Source of the DNA: an uncultured Bacteroides sp.
Lineage (GTDB): Bacteria; Bacteroidota; Bacteroidia; Bacteroidales; Bacteroidaceae
Direction of reading: 5' to 3'
Assembly (NCBI GenBank): GCA_900546355.1
Contig: URCM01000125.1
Location: forward strand, 1 to 7,086
DNA: 7,086 nucleotides
Each line of letters starts with the position of its first letter. The first letter of the stretch is position 1. This document shows, one piece after another, positions 5,165-7,086 of this stretch. A model generated the notes under the pieces. It searched no databases. It was given only the letters and a program-made list of their open reading frames with translations, and was not told the DNA's origin. A program made the position numbers and the translations under genes.

Positions 5165-7039
5165 TTATTCAGACTGGCTTTTCTCAGCCAATGTCTTGCA
5201 CAACAAATCGTGGTCGCGCAAATCGTTACGTAAACGGTACGATCCGTCTTTATCCACCAATACGTAAGAAGGAATGCCGTCTATCTTGAACTTTTTGGCG
5301 AGATACTCCCACTGCTTATCGTTCAGGCGGAAATGCTTGCCTTTGATATCAGGAATCATGGTCTTGTATTTTACAATGGGCGATGTCTCATTGGCAATAT
5401 AAATCCAAACCAGATTATCATTCTTCAGTTCCGTATCTTTCAGCGGCTCGGTAGCCTTGATAGCCGCACGGCAGGGACCGCACCACGTATTCCAAAAATC
5501 CACCAACACCACCTTGCCCTTATAGGGAGATACAATGGCATCGAACAAGTCCTTCAGGGGCACATCGGGAATAGGTTCGATGTGTGCCTTATCCTTTACA
5601 GCTTCCAGCCGGGCTACGGCACTTTGCTGCATTGCCTCCAGCGCTTCTGCATAAAAAGCGTCATCTTCTTGATCAAGCTCTTTCAAGTCTGCCGGAGTCA
5701 AGACTCCATTCTGAGCCTTGCCTACAAGAAGTGCATACTTTTGCAAGGAAGGAATCAATCCCGTCCGGATGCCGGCTATTTTCATCCAGCCTTTATCCGA
5801 ATATACGACATTATCAATATAACTAAAAGCTCGCGAACCCATCAGCAACCGTGGATTATTGACATCAAACAGCTTGCAGATTTCCGCCTGGTCTTCCGGC
5901 TTCATCGGCTCAATGCCTTTTACCGGATTTCGGTTCCACTCATCGTGCGTATACCGGTAATTGTGTTCACGGATGTAATTGCCGCCCAGCATTGCCGCAA
6001 CCGCTTCTTCCTGCAACGACACTTGCATCCATTCTTTCATCAGCGGCGGAAGGCTATCGGCGGCAATACTGTCCGACAAAGCCTTGTAAGTGCCGATGAC
6101 GTGTGCCGCATACGCTTTCGATGTCATCTTATAATCCGCAAACTTGCCGTCATAAAGGTTCATCGACCATACATGACAATCTGTCCCGCTATTAACCAGG
6201 TTATTGAGATTGGCATACGTGCCTTGGGCATAAAGTGCCCTGAACGGCTGAGCCGCTTCCCCCTTACGCCGGGACACGATACGTTGCCCGCTGGCACGTT
6301 GGTCGACATAAACCGTGGCATGCTCGCCCGGTGCTATCTGTATGTTCCCAATCATGGGCAACAAAGCCATCGCCGGACCGTATTGCTTAAACTTGAAAAC
6401 CGCCACATCTGTTGTCGAATCTATCAGTACGGCATATTCTTCTTGCGTGCCCGTCAAATCGTTCACATACATGTTCAGTACCTTGCCCAGTTCTTTCCGG
6501 TGATGGAGCAAACGTACCTCTACCGTAGTTTCACCACTCTTGAAAACAGGCTCGGGCATCGGAGCATTTCCGTCTATCTCTAGTGCTTCGGCAGGAATAT
6601 CTTCGGGTGTATCATAGGTTTGCTTGCCCGTCAGGTCTATGCCAAAAAGCTTAAAGCAGTCGGCACAATCCGACTCGATGAAGTCGAAAGACTTTGTCCG
6701 TTTGGGCAACGGCTGGAAAGAAAGCACGAACGAAGCCTCTCCCGACTCAGGCATCCAGAAGAGCGAATCGGGTGTAATGCCTTGTGCATCAGTCAAAGCA
6801 TAGTTTTTACCTTCTGCCCGCAGATAAGTTTTCGAATCGATGCGAATCCAATAATGGGGCGTAAAATACGCATCGACATGTACCACCGTAGCGGTGTCGG
6901 TCAGTTCTACTTTCGCGATATCAAGTGTCATGCTGTTGGCACTCTCAATCAGTGGGTTCTCTACGACTTTAGGTCCTGTCTGGCAAGCCGCCAGCATCAA
7001 GGCTGATAAAGCCGATGCAACAAATGTACTGTTTTTCAT
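5165..7039 (-). CDS. Thioredoxin-domain lipoprotein (TlpA-like thiol-disulfide oxidoreductase)
   Basis: This 624-aa protein is an envelope lipoprotein ending in a thioredoxin-fold domain. A type II signal peptide is clear: MKNSTF, a hydrophobic stretch, and the lipobox LAAC with lipidated Cys19. The residues after Cys19 (QTGPK) lack the acidic patch linked to surface export in Bacteroides, so a periplasm-facing position is more likely. The C-terminal domain (about 490-620) carries FWNTWCGPC with redox Cys520 and Cys523, and the cis-proline loop DGIPSY with Pro590. The N-terminal 40-140 region is a beta-rich domain with no assigned function and holds a second CxxC, Cys125-Cys128; the middle 260-480 is mostly helical. 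A role in reducing or shuffling disulfides of envelope proteins is inferred; the partner is unknown. No promoter is visible in the 47 bp before the start, so it may be expressed from further upstream. Confidence 0.9.
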   Translation of the reverse strand: MKNSTFVASALSALMLAACQTGPKVVENPLIESANSMTLDIAKVELTDTATVVHVDAYFTPHYWIRIDSKTYLRAEGKNYALTDAQGITPDSLFWMPESGEASFVLSFQPLPKRTKSFDFIESDCADCFKLFGIDLTGKQTYDTPEDIPAEALEIDGNAPMPEPVFKSGETTVEVRLLHHRKELGKVLNMYVNDLTGTQEEYAVLIDSTTDVAVFKFKQYGPAMALLPMIGNIQIAPGEHATVYVDQRASGQRIVSRRKGEAAQPFRALYAQGTYANLNNLVNSGTDCHVWSMNLYDGKFADYKMTSKAYAAHVIGTYKALSDSIAADSLPPLMKEWMQVSLQEEAVAAMLGGNYIREHNYRYTHDEWNRNPVKGIEPMKPEDQAEICKLFDVNNPRLLMGSRAFSYIDNVVYSDKGWMKIAGIRTGLIPSLQKYALLVGKAQNGVLTPADLKELDQEDDAFYAEALEAMQQSAVARLEAVKDKAHIEPIPDVPLKDLFDAIVSPYKGKVVLVDFWNTWCGPCRAAIKATEPLKDTELKNDNLVWIYIANETSPIVKYKTMIPDIKGKHFRLNDKQWEYLAKKFKIDGIPSYVLVDKDGSYRLRNDLRDHDLLCKTLAEKSQSE

Positions 7040-7086
7040 ACGTAAATATTAAGCGTCCTACACATAAAGCAGGACAGGTTTATACT

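Noticed and set aside
7055..7075. GTCCT/AGGAC hairpin upstream of the lipoprotein gene
   Set aside because: Five base pairs with an 11-nt loop and no following signal is within chance expectation.
1..7086. CRISPR array, tRNA, rRNA or insertion sequence
   Set aside because: No regularly spaced repeat-spacer pattern, cloverleaf, rRNA segment or transposase gene was seen; the 26-bp repeats are unevenly spaced and in both orientations.

Overview
The window looks like chromosomal DNA from a gut-type Bacteroidales (Bacteroides, Parabacteroides or a close relative). Three things point that way: two promoters with the Bacteroidota form (TAnnTTTG at -7, one with TTTG 19 bp upstream), a TlpA-like thioredoxin lipoprotein of a build common in that order, and intergenic repeats rich in CAGAG/CTCTG words. 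The species cannot be named from the sequence.

Layout, left to right. Bases 1-201 hold no definable gene, only a cluster of 26-bp repeats (73-172). A minus-strand GH13 alpha-amylase-family enzyme follows (202-1899), apparently cytoplasmic. A 332-bp gap (1900-2231) is filled with more of the same repeats, so the amylase gene is bracketed by them. Next on the minus strand is an HpaII-family restriction endonuclease (2232-3317), with no DNA methyltransferase gene anywhere in the window. A 249-bp divergent promoter region (3318-3566) drives the endonuclease leftwards and a two-gene unit rightwards. The rightward transcript begins with a short leader that carries a textbook terminator hairpin just before the first gene.

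That unit encodes an AlaX-like tRNA-editing domain protein (3567-4028) and, 17 bp later, a membrane-anchored non-specific DNA/RNA endonuclease (4046-4921). Two adjacent stem-loops (5017-5085) separate it from the last gene, a convergent 624-aa lipoprotein ending in a WCGPC thioredoxin domain (5165-7039).

The genes do not form one obvious pathway. The amylase is central glycan metabolism, the HpaII-like enzyme is potential DNA defence, the AlaX-like protein is translation quality control, the anchored nuclease probably acts in the envelope or outside it, and the thioredoxin lipoprotein is envelope redox. The points most worth following are the endonuclease without a visible methyltransferase, the attenuator-like leader, and the 8-mer-based repeat family around the amylase.
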